This document shows, one piece after another, positions 11,739 to 23,431 of a stretch of 64,000 nucleotides of DNA. Positions within the stretch are counted from its first letter, which is position 1. The number at the start of each line of letters is the position of its first letter. Made by a program: the position numbers and the translations under genes. Source of the stretch: Thalassia testudinum (Eukaryota > Streptophyta > Magnoliopsida > Alismatales > Hydrocharitaceae); the NCBI GenBank assembly GCA_037157565.1, contig JAZHRO010000013.1:118186001-118250000 (forward strand). Reading direction: 5' to 3'. Under the pieces are notes generated by a model, which was not told where the DNA came from, did no database searches, and worked only from the letters and a program-made list of their open reading frames with translations.

Positions 11739-13640
11739 ATGGAAAATCAACAAAACAAGTCCACTAACCCTTCCACTTCCACCTCTAATCCTACTTTTAA
11801 TCCCAATTCTGACCCTTCCACCCAAAAACCCCTACCTTTGACTTCCCACATTTGGAGCTTCCTAATGCTGATTTGCCTTAATTACAACATCAAGCCCCCT
11901 AGCTTGATCTCTACACATTGATGGCTGAGCAGATTGCTCAACTTAATGCCAATCAACAAGTGTTGACTAGGAATATCCGAAACCTTGCCAACCAAAGGCC
12001 AAACCTACCACCCCGTTAGTAGCCTATCGTTCCTCTAGAAGATTTTTATGATCCTTCCTATTATGAGGAATGACCAAGGGTGGTCATACTTGAGGGGGAC
12101 TTTGAGATCAAGTCGGCAGTTCTGAATTTAATTAAGCATTTCCATGGCCTTCCTAGGGAAGACCCGTTCAGCCACCTTGAAGAACTCACTCTTCTTGCAC
12201 AAGCAACTCGATCTTGAAATGTGCAAGAAGACCTTTGGCTGATGTAGCTATTCCCATTACCTCTTAAAGATAAGGCCTCTTATTGGTTCAGAACCATTGG
12301 CTGACCCATCACCACATGGCCTCAGATCAAGAGCACCTTCCTCAAGAAATTCTTTCCTATAGGTCATACTAATTCCTTGCGAAGATCTATTATGACCTTT
12401 CAACAATAATCTGGCGAGACTTTCCATGATTCTTGGGAAAGATTTCAAGATCTCCTAAGAAGTTGCCCGTACCACGAGATTCCTTTATGGTAGCTAATGC
12501 TGATCTTCTATCACGGATTAGAATATCAAATCCGACGTTTCGTCGACACCTCGTGTGGCGGCAATTTCTTGAATAAGGATGCTAAGAGTGCCTACAACCT
12601 ATTTGAAGAAATGAGTGAATGCTCATTTAATCAAGCTTCCATGAACACATTTTGCAGAACTTCAAGCCCGCAGTTTGGTGTTCTAGAAGTAGGCACCCAA
12701 TCTATTCCTGTAACCAAAGATGATCTTCAAATGATTGCACAAAAACTTGACCAGATGCACATTAATCAAAAGAAAATTGAGGAAAGACTTGCCACACCAA
12801 TCCAAGCTCCACATAGTCCACATCTGACCCAACCTAACATTCCACAAAGAGAAAATTTACATAATCTAAGCAAACCCTACTGATTATTACCATTATTCTG
12901 AGGCTATCTATGATTCACTGGGAATTACAACTATCCAAACCCTAACCCCACTCAAAATATTTTTGCCATCTAGGAGCCATTTAGAAATCCTTCCAATTGG
13001 AAGAACTACCCGAACCACTCCTGGAATAATTAGGTTCCACCCAAACCTTCAAATCAATTTAACGGGTATAGATCAAATCAGACCTTTCATCATGGGCCAT
13101 CCCAACAAGACATCAATGCCCAGATGATGAAAACCCTACAAGAAATGCAGACTAAAATGACGAAGTAACCCGCACTATCACAAATCTAAATAGTCAGATT
13201 GGGGTTACTCCAACTCAAAGACCTCAAGGGCATTTACCCTCCCAACCCATGCCCAACACTAATCACTAGAGGAACCAGTATCCGGGTAGAAATCCAAACT
13301 ACTCGAATTAGCCTCCTACTAATACACCACCTTAGCAGCTTCCTAGGTTTCCACAACAACAGGCCCCCCCACCTCCTCCAAATAATAATATGACTGCACA
13401 TGCAGTTACGTTGAGGAGTGGGAAAACCACCAATGATCCTAGACCTTCACAAAAACCTGGTGAAATCCTCATTTCTGTGCAAATTGACTCTAAACCCCCC
13501 CATCAGGAAGAAAATGAACCATAAAAATCTCAGGACACGACTTCTATCCCTTTTCCACAAGCTCTCCATCCCACCACCAATCGAAAAAAGAAATTTGAGC
13601 CTACCACAGAAGAACTCAAGGATCTATTTGGGTAAGTTCA
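11739..13640 (+). pseudogene. D gag pseudogene (Retrotrans_gag type)
   Basis: Starts at an ATG (MENQQNK). The N-terminal part is Ser/Thr/Pro-rich, followed by capsid-like words: DPFSHLEELTLL, KDKASYWFRTI, FLKKFFPIGHTNSLR and FHDSWERFQDLLRSCP. These are typical of Ty3/gypsy Athila-type gag. Multiple in-frame stops and shifts break it; the longest clean piece is 12497-12883. The related minus-strand gag of element F (31-32.6 kb) has the same order of motifs, so the identity is secure although the copy is dead. Confidence 0.85.
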
Positions 13641-14371
13641 AATTAATATCCCTCTCCTAGATGCCATTAAATATATACCTGCCTATGCCAATTTTTTTAA
13701 GGAGATCTGTACTCCTAAAAGGGAGGCCAAAATCCTAGGATTGGTACATCTTTCGGAGACATTAAGCTCTGTCATACGGAGCAAGCTGCCTCCTAAGATG
13801 AAAGATCCAAGGGTGCCATTAATTTAAGTGATTATTGATGATACTACTTTTAATCGCACCCTCCTTGATCTTGATGCCTCAGTTAATATCATTCCACTAT
13901 TTCATTTGAAGAGTTTCAGATCAGTGAACTAAAACCTATTGAGGTTAACCTTCAATTAGCCCACCGATCTATAATCAAATCTCATGGGATTGTCGAGGAT
14001 GTTTTAGTCAAGGTCCAAAATTGTGTCTTCCCCACAAATTTTCTGGTCCTTGACATTGAGGTACCCAAATCTTTACTGAATGCCCTAATAATCCTTGGAT
14101 GACCTTTTTCAGTCACTACAAAGGCAAATATCGATTGCCACACAGGCAAAATGGGTATCACTTGCGCAGGCCAAACTATCACTCTTGATATTTTTAAATC
14201 CTCCAAGAGATTCCATGATAATAATTTTTTCGAGGACTCAAATACAGAAATTTCAAATTTATTAGAGGAGACTATGTTGGTAGATACCCTTCCCAACCAC
14301 AAATTTTTTGAGGAATCTGACTCAGAATCAGTGGTCGGCAAAATCTTTGATTTGGAGACTTATCTTCCATA
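13641..14371 (+). pseudogene. D aspartic-protease pseudogene
   Basis: A linker typical of the gag-protease junction (INIPLLDAIKYIPAYANFFKE) leads to a retropepsin-like active site. Here the site reads LLDLDASVNIIP, so the usual DLGAS glycine has become aspartate. Stops precede and follow it. The tail (14151-14371) is acidic and ends in a stop. Where reverse transcriptase would follow, the sequence passes straight to a 3' UTR, so pol is deleted or was never present. Confidence 0.75.
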
Positions 14372-14730
14372 ATCTATTCCTGATGACCTCCCTGATCATT
14401 CTCTACACCCACCCACTTTTCTCTCAACCCACCCTTGCATACTAACCCCACCTACCTCTCATCATTCCTCTCCCACCCCCTCTCACCTAGACCTGCCAAG
14501 AAACCTACCTAAGTTTGGCATTCATCCTAAATTAAAACCATGTCCAGACTCGGGTTACACCTACCATTTCCCATCTAATTTTGATCCCTATCTTTATCCC
14601 ACTCAACTTTCTAGGGATATAGAAGATGACCCTTTTTGTTGTGGGCATCCGAGTGTGCAACTATTTACACGATTGTCCGTCTTCTGTGCATACCTTCACG
14701 CCTGGCTGAATGGTGTTAAAGATAGCAGTC

Positions 14731-14747
14731 GATGGGAGGTAACCATC
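14731..14747 (+). ncRNA. GGGAGGYAACC hairpin after D coding region
   Basis: Stem GATGG/CCATC with a GAGGTAA loop. The equivalent hairpin follows the ORFs of A (50572-50587) and B (37551-37567, minus) with different stem bases but a conserved AGGYAA loop. Confidence 0.5.
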
Positions 14748-14840
14748 ATTTTTCCTGCTTTCTTTTTCCCTTTCTTTTTCCAGGTTTTGACCATGCTAAA
14801 CCCGACTACCTTTCACTAAGGTGATCCCTTCTCCCTCCTA

Positions 14841-14876
14841 ATGCATGAGGACATTGCATATCATAAGCATGGGGTA
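14841..14876 (+). other. Internal polypurine-like tract with hairpin (D)
   Basis: atgcatgaggacattgca followed by aagcatgggg. The same block is in A (50794-50829), B, C, E and F. In D it lies about 1.2 kb upstream of the terminal purine tract. It may be a second plus-strand priming site; this is inferred. Confidence 0.55.
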
Positions 14877-15475
14877 GTGTTTTTAAAATTTTGATAATCG
14901 ATTTAGGATTTTCAAAACCAAAAAATATGCATTTTTCTTTTGTCATTTTGTTTTCCTTCATGCATACCCAAAAAATAAAAAATAAAAATGTCGAAAACTT
15001 TTTGAGGAAAATTTTGAAATCGAGACCAAGGTTGAAAACTCACTTTTGGTACAATGAGATTTAATCTTTAACAGAGTAGGGATAAGGATATAGATCTGAT
15101 CATTAGAATTTTAGGGTTTATCTTTATACTAGATCATATATCCTTCTAAAAAATTCCACCTGAACTTATGATAGTTTATCCTCTTTTGTAATATGAAAAG
15201 TATCCGGCTTAGATTATGATTCAAAAGGTTGCATCTCGTGCAAAATTTCTTATGCCAAATTTCACACACAAGCCAACACTTAAAAACAACTAAAAATTAA
15301 AAAAACTCTCTTGTTTGGCCTTAATAAAAGTCTGAAGTAGATCATTGGTTTGAGTTCCCACCACCAAGGAGGAAAATGCCTCCTTTGAGGATGCGATGTC
15401 AACATGTTAGTGCCTTGGTGCTACTCTATATCTATATTTCATATCTTTAGATAAAGCATTAAAACACATTTTTGC

Positions 15476-15531
15476 AACTCAAGTGTCTTCGACGATACTC
15501 CACCTATAGTGTCGAAGTAAGAACTTGAGTT
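15476..15531 (+). ncRNA. Long stem-loop in D 3' UTR
   Basis: aactcaag pairs with cttgagtt and cttcgac pairs with gtcgaag, giving about 15 bp of stem with a small asymmetric internal loop and a 17-nt apical loop. No comparable ORF explains it. Confidence 0.55.
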
Positions 15532-15588
15532 TTCTTGGAGAGTCCCTTTGTACCGCATTGTGTTTGGGGTTGTGAGCTCCTAGATGGT

Positions 15589-15626
15589 GCCATGGATAGT
15601 GCTATCTCGAAGTACTGGCGCCAGAG
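15589..15626 (+). ncRNA. Shared 3' UTR motif, single copy in D
   Basis: GCCATGG, seven bases, TATCTCGAA, ten bases, CAGAG. The motif matches three tandem units in A (51582-51728) and in E (20446-20593, minus). It includes the perfect palindrome ctggcgccag. Confidence 0.6.
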
Positions 15627-16075
15627 CCCCCCCCCGAGGTTTCGTAATGGGAATCCTGATCCTAACACATTTGTTGTAAGACAAAGTTAAAAATAAGCAT
15701 GGAGGAGGAAAAAAATGTTTTAAACCAAAAACATACTCTTATAAATGTTAGCTTTTCACAAGCATGGACACAAGGTTTCAAAGGTTATTGCAAGTTGCAA
15801 ATTAGATTCAAGAGCTAGAAAATCCTAAAAACAAAAATTTCAAGTCATCTAAATTAACAAGTGGTTAATCTGTGAATTTTTTGAAGGATATATTGATCTC
15901 ATTTTTTTCTAATTTTTGGATCCAAAAATAAATCCCGTACCTCCTGTGTTTAGACCAACCAAGGTCCCATAATCTCTTTCTCCTCAAAAGTCGAAAAAAT
16001 TAGATTTCCCCAAAATTTTGTTTTATAAAAATTAAAGTTTTGCTAAGAGACTAGCAAAAGATAAGCATGGGGGTG

Positions 16076-18007
16076 TGATAAACGGCAGTTTATTATCATT
16101 CTTATGCATTAAAATAAACCTAGCTCTTAGGTTTTTGCTCTGCAAATAGGTTTTTGGGTTGCATTTAGGCATAAATTAGGTTAGGCATGCATTTTACTTT
16201 TTATTGTCTTTTTGATATGTTTTTGTGTGTGTTACAGATAAATAGATTGTCAGATCCCTAAAACCCTAGCACTCGGGAAGGCAATTGGTAAAGGAGAAGC
16301 TCAAACCAGTTGGAACTCAACTTGATCTAGCTCACCATAGTTGGAATCCAACCCACTTGAACTAGGGTTAGCTCATCCTAGCTCCATTCAGCTCATCTCA
16401 TCTAAATGGTAGCTCAAGAGAGCTCATCTTAGCTCACCTTAGCTTAACTCAGCTCAGATCCAGCTCAACTTAATTGAGTCTAGCTCATCTCAGCTCCCAT
16501 CAACTCACTGGGAGCTCTAGCTAGCTCAGCTGAGTTGACTGGAGTTCACCTCAACTCAGGACCAGCTACATGCAGGTCCAGTTCAGCTCCAGACTTCTTC
16601 TATCTAGCTCCTTCCCTCAAACCCTAGCTCCAATTGCCTCCTCCTCTACTATGGTACTAGCTAAGCTAGCTTAGCTAACTTAACTTAGTTATGCTCCAGC
16701 TCCCTTGGCAATCCACTACCTTAATATCCTACCTAACTAGCTCCACCAACTAAGCCCACCTAAGACCACCTAAGGTAGCTCCACCTCCACTCCAAGTTGG
16801 TGCCACCACCATTACCACCTTTCACCCCTCAACCACCACCAAAGGGCACCAAAAGTTCATGCCAAAACCACCCTAACTACCCCCCTTTTTGGCTCCAACT
16901 TCACCTCCCATATCCATCCTACACCTACCCCTTCAAGCCATCACCACCCTACACCTACCCACCTTCTAGAAGCCTCCCATAGTTGGCGCCAAAACCATGG
17001 CACCTCTCCATGGTGGCGCCAACCCCTCCTAGCCCTAAGATCCCTGACCACCTCCCAAAACCTAATCCTAACCCTCCATCATCTCCGCGCCAACCACCAC
17101 CTTCCCTTCCTATAAATACACCATTAACTACCGACATTTGTTCATCCTCCATTAGTGTAAATTCTACCCTATATCCACCTAAACCTATAGCCAAGGAAGG
17201 AGAAGAAAGGAAGAAGATTAAGGGGGCATCCTACCCACCCCCTTGGTGCCTTCTTCCCCCTTCTCTCTTCTTCCTTGTGCCACGCCAAGGAGGAGACTCT
17301 CTTCATATTGGAGGATGGCCAGGCATTGGAGGAGATAAGGGTGGTGCTCGTCCACCCTTGGAGAGCATAGGGCACACCCCCTTTGTGGGCTTGTCTTGGA
17401 GGACTTCACCTTGAAGGAGCTTTAGAAGGAAGGAGTTGGATAACTTCTTTTCCAGCTCGAGAGCTACTAGGCTTAGAGTAAGAATCCTCTATCTCTTCTT
17501 CACCATCATCATCATCAGGAGGACTTGTGTTTTTACTTTTTGTATTTTTGATTTCTAGTAGTAGAAGCATTCCTTACTAGGGTTTTGTAAAACATTTTGC
17601 TCCTCTAGTAAAGTTGCCTTTTTCTTAATTGTTTTTCTCGCAATTTTACTTTTACCTTAGTGTAATCACCCCCTCTCTCTAATTACTGTAGGTTTTCACC
17701 TACCTATGGTGAGCTTAGAGAGAGGAATTACTTGTCACTTAGGTTTAGTTTAGTAATTTTAGGTGTTAGTCATCTTCTCACCATCAAATCCGCGTTGCTT
17801 TAGTTATTTCAAACTATAAAAATTTCATATTTGAAAACAACAAAAAGAAAGTTGATTTCCATTTTCGAGCAAGAGATTCGATTTTGTAACATATTGCCTC
17901 CTTGGACAACCCTAGATACTTCCCTATCTAGGTTTTATAAATTTAAGAGTTGATCGATTTTATGTGTTACAATGACGTATTTTACAAATCGCGTAAAATC
18001 CATATCA
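16076..18007 (+). repeat. D 3' LTR
   Basis: 1,932 bp, matching the 5' LTR with several indels, notably loss of part of the CCACC tract. The tip is TGATAAAC-GGCA-GTTTATTA and the TATA is at 17111-17118. Open frames here (16797-17414) are low-complexity or U5 shadows. Confidence 0.92.
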
Positions 18008-18161
18008 GGGAGGTGGGGTTACTTACAGACCCTTCAACAACACTTTACTACAATCTACGGCTTTTACTTGCCTCGCGAGAGTACCTGCAATCACAATAAT
18101 AGAGAGAAGTGAGGTAAACAGTCAGTAAGTCGGAAAACCTGAAAAATCAATGAGCATCGCC

Positions 18162-18218
18162 TCCCCAGCAACAGCACCAAAATGTTGCGTCGGATAATCC
18201 CTAGCAACGATGCCAAAA
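18162..18218 (-). other. C primer-binding site with duplicated LTR-end/PBS junction
   Basis: The minus-strand PBS (plus tccccagcaacagcacca, 18162-18179) is followed by an LTR-end-like tgttgcgtcgg, then a second PBS-like tccctagcaacgatgcca (18198-18215), then the LTR start TGTTGTGTTGG (18219). The U5-end/PBS junction is therefore present twice in tandem. Confidence 0.65.
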
Positions 18219-20012
18219 TGTTGTGTTGGAAAATCTATGCAAAAAGGTTTTAGTTTGGAAAATCCGTCATTGTAGTGCAATTTGCGAGAAAAATCTATCA
18301 ACAGATAATTTTAACTGAAACTCAAAAGGAATTCTGGGTCAAACACAAGGAGGTAGACGTTTGATTAAAAGTCATGTTTGTTTTGTTGTCACAAAGTAGA
18401 TTAGCTATTTGAATTAAATCTACGCTAGTTATCTACCTAAAGAATAATGAATAGAAGAGAGAGAAAAGAATAATACAAATAAAGACAAAATAGAGATAGA
18501 ATAAACAATAATTTCATAATCATCAAGTGATGTTCATTACAACTAATCATTAGAACTACTCGTTACAGTAGAAAGTAGGAAATCTACACTAAAAAGCAGA
18601 AAATCTACACTAGAAATAGGTAAAATAGAAGGTGGAGAGAAGTTGTCCTCCTCGACGGCTACTTGGAGGATGAGCTACGTTGATGGAGTGCTTGGAAGAA
18701 TGTGGTGAGATGCAAGACGAAGGAGAATGACAATGGAAGGTGGAGAACAGAGCAGGGCAATGTCACAACGGGATCCACTTCCAGAATGGTGGTGAGAAGA
18801 CAACCGTAGAATGCTCCACGAATGGGATGAGAAGGTGGAAAAATTATATTTTTAACCCTAGAGGAGCATCCCGGGTTTAGGACAAGCTCTTAATGCTTTG
18901 GATGGGGTGAGAGAAGAGAGGAAGCTATGAAGAAAGTATGGGGGTCGTACGGCCTTTTATAGGTGTAGATTGGAGGGGGCAATTAGGTCATTTCAATGTT
19001 AAACATTAAATGAATAGGTTTTTAGTGAAGAATTTATTCGTCACCAAAGCCTAAACGTGGCTAAAGCTCTGTGCACGCGCTCGCTGCTTCCTCTTTTACG
19101 CATAAACGCCTCACTCACGTTCTAGCATTTTCAGTCATCCAATCGCAAGATCAGACGACTTAGGATGCGTGAACGTTGCTTCTTCTTAGCTGCAACGTGC
19201 GAATGCATGCGATGGCACGTTGGATCGCACGTCATCGCTCGCATGCGTGATCCTTACCCATCCCTTACGACACATCACTCGCATCTGCACTGCTTACATT
19301 TCATCCGATGGTCAAATTTCATGCGCACTGACAATTTGAGGCACGTGGAATCGAGCCCGCATCTTCGACCTCTTCGTAGCGCCGTTCACTAATGTGCTAC
19401 ACACGCGTTTGAGGTGCGTTTGCAAATTCTTCCTTCAGTGCTCTCCACCATTGGATGGCGATCCAATGGTGGAGATTAATCTTACCTTTGTGGAGAAGAA
19501 GGGCTTTAGTGATGTGAGTGATGATGTGGGAGGCTGGGATGGTGCCACGTGGCACCATCCTGGCCATCCATCTTCTTTAAGTTGCTGATGGTGCCACGGA
19601 TGTTGGATTGGATAGATTTTCACGCTGTTGAGCTGCAATCATTGATATGAACCCATTCGTGCACTCAGATTTGTCATATGAAGTACAGATTTACACCATC
19701 TTGGCCCTTGACCTCTGATCTTTCTTAGATTGTATCAGATGCTACGGGAGTCCGATCAGGGCTGTCTTAGAGTTGTTGAACTCCGATCGTCGCCCTGATC
19801 AGATCCATACGATTGGACCTTCAAATCGAGACCCCAATAAGATATTGCCCTATTTCTTGACCACAAAAAGAGAAAATTAACCTAAAATTTATACAACCTA
19901 ATCTAAATGCATGATGATGCATGTTATGCAATATTTATAATGTATGATGCAACTTTACACTTAAGAACATGCATAAATAGATGGTTTGTGTTATATAAAC
20001 GCGTTTACATCA
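18219..20012 (-). repeat. C 5' LTR
   Basis: 1,794 bp, homologous to 2433-4198 with many substitutions. TATA (minus) at 18955-18961. The U5 tRNA-Asp-like stretch is at 18266-18276 (10 of 11). Frames 19165-19638 are shadows. Confidence 0.86.
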
Positions 20013-21402
20013 ACCCCATACCTAAGTTTTGCTAGTCCCGAGCAAAATCATATGAAAAATAACCAGATCTGTAGACCAGAATTTTTTGTCATTATGTTAT
20101 TCCTCTAGAGACTAGATCGAAATACCAACTAAAGACCTAAAGGTACTCAAGTACCAGCCAAGATACGAACCTGACCAGCCTCAGCCTTGAGTCTATCGTG
20201 AAGGTTTCTAAGGCTCACGAAAATTACCTAGAGGTTCATTGACCCCAACGGTTAAAGCACCCATGCATACATGCAGCAAGTCTCAGTTTAATTTGCTAGT
20301 ACATTTTCAATAAGAGAGATAGGGAGAAATATTATTTCAAGAGTTTTCTCTCTTTCTTTTTAAATTCCCCTAAACTCAACATCAGATTAACCTTAAACAT
20401 GATCTGTATCGGATTCCTTATTCCCACTATCAATCCTCATAGGGTCCCTGTCAATCGATGCTTCGAGATAGCATTGCCCATGGCAACCCCCAAAACATTG
20501 GCTTTTGACACTCTAAGATAGTGCTGCCTAAGGAGTTCTATAGCTAAATTCAGACCCTGGCAATCAACATTTTGGGATAATGCCTCCCATGGCACCTGAA
20601 CTAGCACAAGGTGCTTTTTTGCCCCTAGTAGGATATCTAGATATCTTAGGAGACAAGCACCGAGGATACGGTATGTTATAATGCATCTTCGAGGGGAGTA
20701 TTTTTTATTCATCCTCTCCACGTCGGGAACTCGTCCAATCAACTTATGTCTTCGAGCTGCTCCTAAGTCAACTTTTTGGGAAAACATTTTCAGAATAGAC
20801 ACTTTTTGGCATTATTCTTCATTATGCGCACTGAACTAAACTAGTGTGTGATTTTTGGGTGCCTAGGTTACCAAGACCCGCAAGTGAAAGGGTAGGCAAC
20901 GGGGCTGAATATCCCTAAGCCTTAGACTTAATACATCAACCTCACAACTCCCTCAACCTCGTAAGGAATAGTCGAGATCTTAACAAATACATGAGTGTTT
21001 AAGTCTTAAAATAGACCCAAGAGGCCTAAAGTCGGTATCTCTCACTTATTTCCTTTTCTCTAGCACTTCAGGATTTAATTGATAATTCATTCTAGTCTAG
21101 AACTTAGGTAACTCTTCCATAATCAAATGCTGGGAGCAGCACAATTTTGCATATTTTCCTCTCTCTTCTCCTCAATATACTTGCAATTCAACTCACAAAG
21201 ATTTCATCTCCTTTCTCTCTCTTTTTCTTTTCTTTTTCTTTTCACTTTTTTTATGCAAGATGGATGCCCTCACTACATGCAAAATATGTATACATGCTAT
21301 GAACAACCTTAGGTTATATCCCCCCCATGTTTAAATTTGACAATGTCCTCATTAGAAAGCAAAAGCACAGAAAGATATTACTTGAGGTGGAGTTGGGATG
21401 TC
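20013..21402 (-). other. E 3' untranslated region, strongly similar to A
   Basis: No gene. Reading the minus strand, about 20410-21005 aligns by eye with 51180-51770 of element A, including 'GTCTAAGGCTTAGG', 'GGTAACCTARGCACCC', 'GTTCAGTGCGCATAA' and three tandem motif units. The internal purine tract and hairpin are at 21320-21353. The frame 20437-20802 lies over these repeats and is not credible as protein. Confidence 0.7.
20446..20593 (-). ncRNA. Three tandem units of the shared 3' UTR motif (E)
   Basis: Minus-strand units at 20555-20593, 20497-20533 and 20446-20483. The last reads GCCATGG-N7-TATCTCGAA-N11-CAGGG, as in A; the middle unit is the most diverged. Confidence 0.6.
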
Positions 21403-23431
21403 TCACAAATCAGGCTCTAGAAGGGCAGGAGAAGGAGGTCCAAAAAGGATACATAATAAACCTGGCCTAACAAGTAAGTAACCCAAGATGTTGGCAAGCT
21501 AGTGATGGATAGTGAGGCCAAATACTGGCCAAAAGCGTGTGAAATTAGGGAACTCCTGAGCTCTTGTTGGAGGTTTTACATGATATACATGAGTACTGAC
21601 CTCTGGTAGTGTGCGGCAAGGAAGCAAAGGCTCCTCAAGCAGATATGTGTGGGAAATAGAGGATGCGAAGAAGGATGCCTTAAGGATGATGGGCTTACAT
21701 GAAAAAGCATCGATCCACACTCGCCACTCTACCACAAGATGTATTGGTCGGGTTATCCCCCTATAAAGCAAGAATGTGAGTAGAGATGTTAGGAAGTTGT
21801 TTCTGCAAGAGTTGAAGTCTCTCAGGTGCGGAGTAGAGAAGAGGGTCAAAGAAGGCTTGAGAGGTTCAGCATTCTTCCTCAACAACCATTCCAATTCCTG
21901 AATGTCATCAGAAGCAGCCTTAGTTACTGATTGTCTTTCATGCTACATATCATTGGTGTGCTCATCCTAGAATGGCTCAAATGTTTATCTTTCAAATTGA
22001 ATTGCTCAAGGGTGTCGCCCATTTCATTATCATGTAGAAATTGGTTGGAAGCAATAGGGTTGTGAGTGTCCTCAATAATGACATTCCCAAGTTCTTGTTC
22101 GATGCTAAGATCTTGCCCCTAGGGTGTATAGATTCCTTCCTCATGAGTAGTAACTGCTTCCAGTTCTTTTGAACGTTTGAGAGGATGACCTTGATAGTCA
22201 AAGGTATGTAGGAATCTAGATTTGGCTAAATTAGTCAGATCCTTATGGGTAAGTCCTCCAACAAAATATATTTTCCCCTAGAGTAACTCCATACTCTGAG
22301 TCTGGTCCTTTCAATGTCATCATCATCCTCATCAACGCTTCTTACCTGAGACTCAGAAAAATCTTCAAAGCCAAGATTAAGTATTCCAAGTGTTCCCTTG
22401 TCCTCCTTAAAAATCAACTCTTCATGTCCTTAAGACCAATATTGGTCCAAGTCTTCTAATTCAGTATTAATTCCCTTAGGGTCACTTGTGTTGGGCATCT
22501 GTAAATCCTCAGAATGTTCAATGACAAGTGTTGGTCCCTTAAGGATAGGATCGTGGTTATTATCCCTTTCTTTGAATATGGTTTCATCCGACATCCAAGA
22601 TTCCTTGAATTTGTTAAGTTCATAATCACAATCCTCTAGGAAATCTAACTGAGGTGCAAGGTCCTCAAAGGTGTAAAGTATAGGTTTGGCATACCTAGGA
22701 TGGGGTGCAGATTCCACCTCAAAATCTAGAATGGGAGTTGGGTTGACCGTTTGACTACAACTTGTTTCATCAAATGTAGCAAAAATACTATCATTTGGGT
22801 CAAGTTCATCTAATGGGACCATTTTCCCCTTCTTTTGACTCCAATTAAGATTAGGTGGATTATCACCAGGGTTGCCTTCTGGGAGGCCTATCTTATGGGG
22901 AACGTCTAAGTGATAGCTACTCCTCAAAATAAGATCCCTATTGTCATTGTTTTCCTCAAAATTATCTTGTTAATTGGGCGTATGGAGGTAGGGATCAGAA
23001 TTGACTGTAGGAGGGTCGCTAAGCTGGCTAATCTCTTCCATTAATCTTTGACTATTCCTTAAAATCTCTCCAATATAATCCATCATTTCTTTCTATTGCT
23101 TTTGCATTTCTATCATAAAAGAGGAGAGGCTACAATCAGATTGGGGAGGATAGTCAAGCTCAGGGTTATAATACCTAGGAGTTTTTGTCCAACTGGGAGT
23201 GTAAGAATCATCACGAGAGGGTGGGTTGGGCATATTCATGGATGGGTTAGGGATGATGTATCCCCCTCCTAGGTTCTGCTCATGATCACAGGATTGGGGA
23301 ATAATCAGACCAATACTCCCATAGTAGGAGTAGAAAGGATCCCATTATTCATCAGATGATGGATAACTGCAAGTCATGGGATTGGGTGTTCTGGGGTGAA
23401 AGTAAGAAGTGAAATAGCTATTGTAATCCAT
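21403..23431 (-). pseudogene. Orphan ORF relic of element E
   Basis: Likely start ATG 23431 (MDYNSYFTSY). It is homologous to the B ORF along its length: both have SSFMIEMQKQ followed by K-E-[IM]-M, NSQ-x-L-x-EEI-x-QLS, an acidic middle, a D-Q-[YF]-WS block, IW/VWS..EDL, VEWRVWIDA and an FG-[IL]-T-[IL]-HH-x-LANI block near the end. Several stops (e.g. Q-to-stop in MQKQ and in HHQ) and a length that is not a multiple of three show decay. Intact stretches include 22430-22927. It lacks gag, protease or RT motifs. Function is unknown. Confidence 0.75.

Larger units (their letters stand above)
14372..16062 (+). other. D 3' untranslated region
   Basis: No gene for 1.7 kb. It contains the AGGYAA hairpin, the shared 'TGAGGACATTGCA...AAGCATGGGG' block (14841-14876), a long imperfect stem (15476-15531), one copy of the GCCATGG-N7-TATCTCGAA motif (15589-15626), and the terminal purine tract before the LTR. 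Confidence 0.6.
8058..18007 (+). mobile_element. Element D: Athila/Tat-like Ty3 element reduced to gag and protease relics
   Basis: LTRs 8058-10055 and 16076-18007 begin TGATAAAC and end ..TATCA. A 5-bp target duplication GGGAG is intact at 8053-8057 and 18008-18012. The PBS at 10061-10078 differs from the tRNA-Asp PBS at three positions, each consistent with C-to-T or G-to-A change. The 6-kb interior has a gag pseudogene and a protease pseudogene but no reverse transcriptase, RNase H or integrase, so it was probably non-autonomous. The polypurine tract (agcatgggggtg) abuts the 3' LTR. Confidence 0.93.
2433..20012 (-). mobile_element. Element C: non-autonomous LTR retrotransposon, interrupted by D
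   Basis: The two LTRs, 2433-4198 (3') and 18219-20012 (5'), both begin TGTTGTGT on the plus strand and have matching TATA boxes. Internal sequence is 4199-8057 plus 18008-18218, with D inserted between (duplication GGGAG). The minus-strand PBS (18162-18179) matches tRNA-Asp with few changes. The only coding relic is an orphan-ORF pseudogene (5800-7286). C lies in E's polypurine tract; flanks cctcc/acccc may be a decayed target duplication. LTR divergence and many stops mean it is old. Confidence 0.85.

Noticed and set aside
20437..20802. 121-codon minus-strand protein
   Set aside because: It covers the tandem 3' UTR motif units, conserved as RNA-like repeats with A, where no equivalent frame exists.
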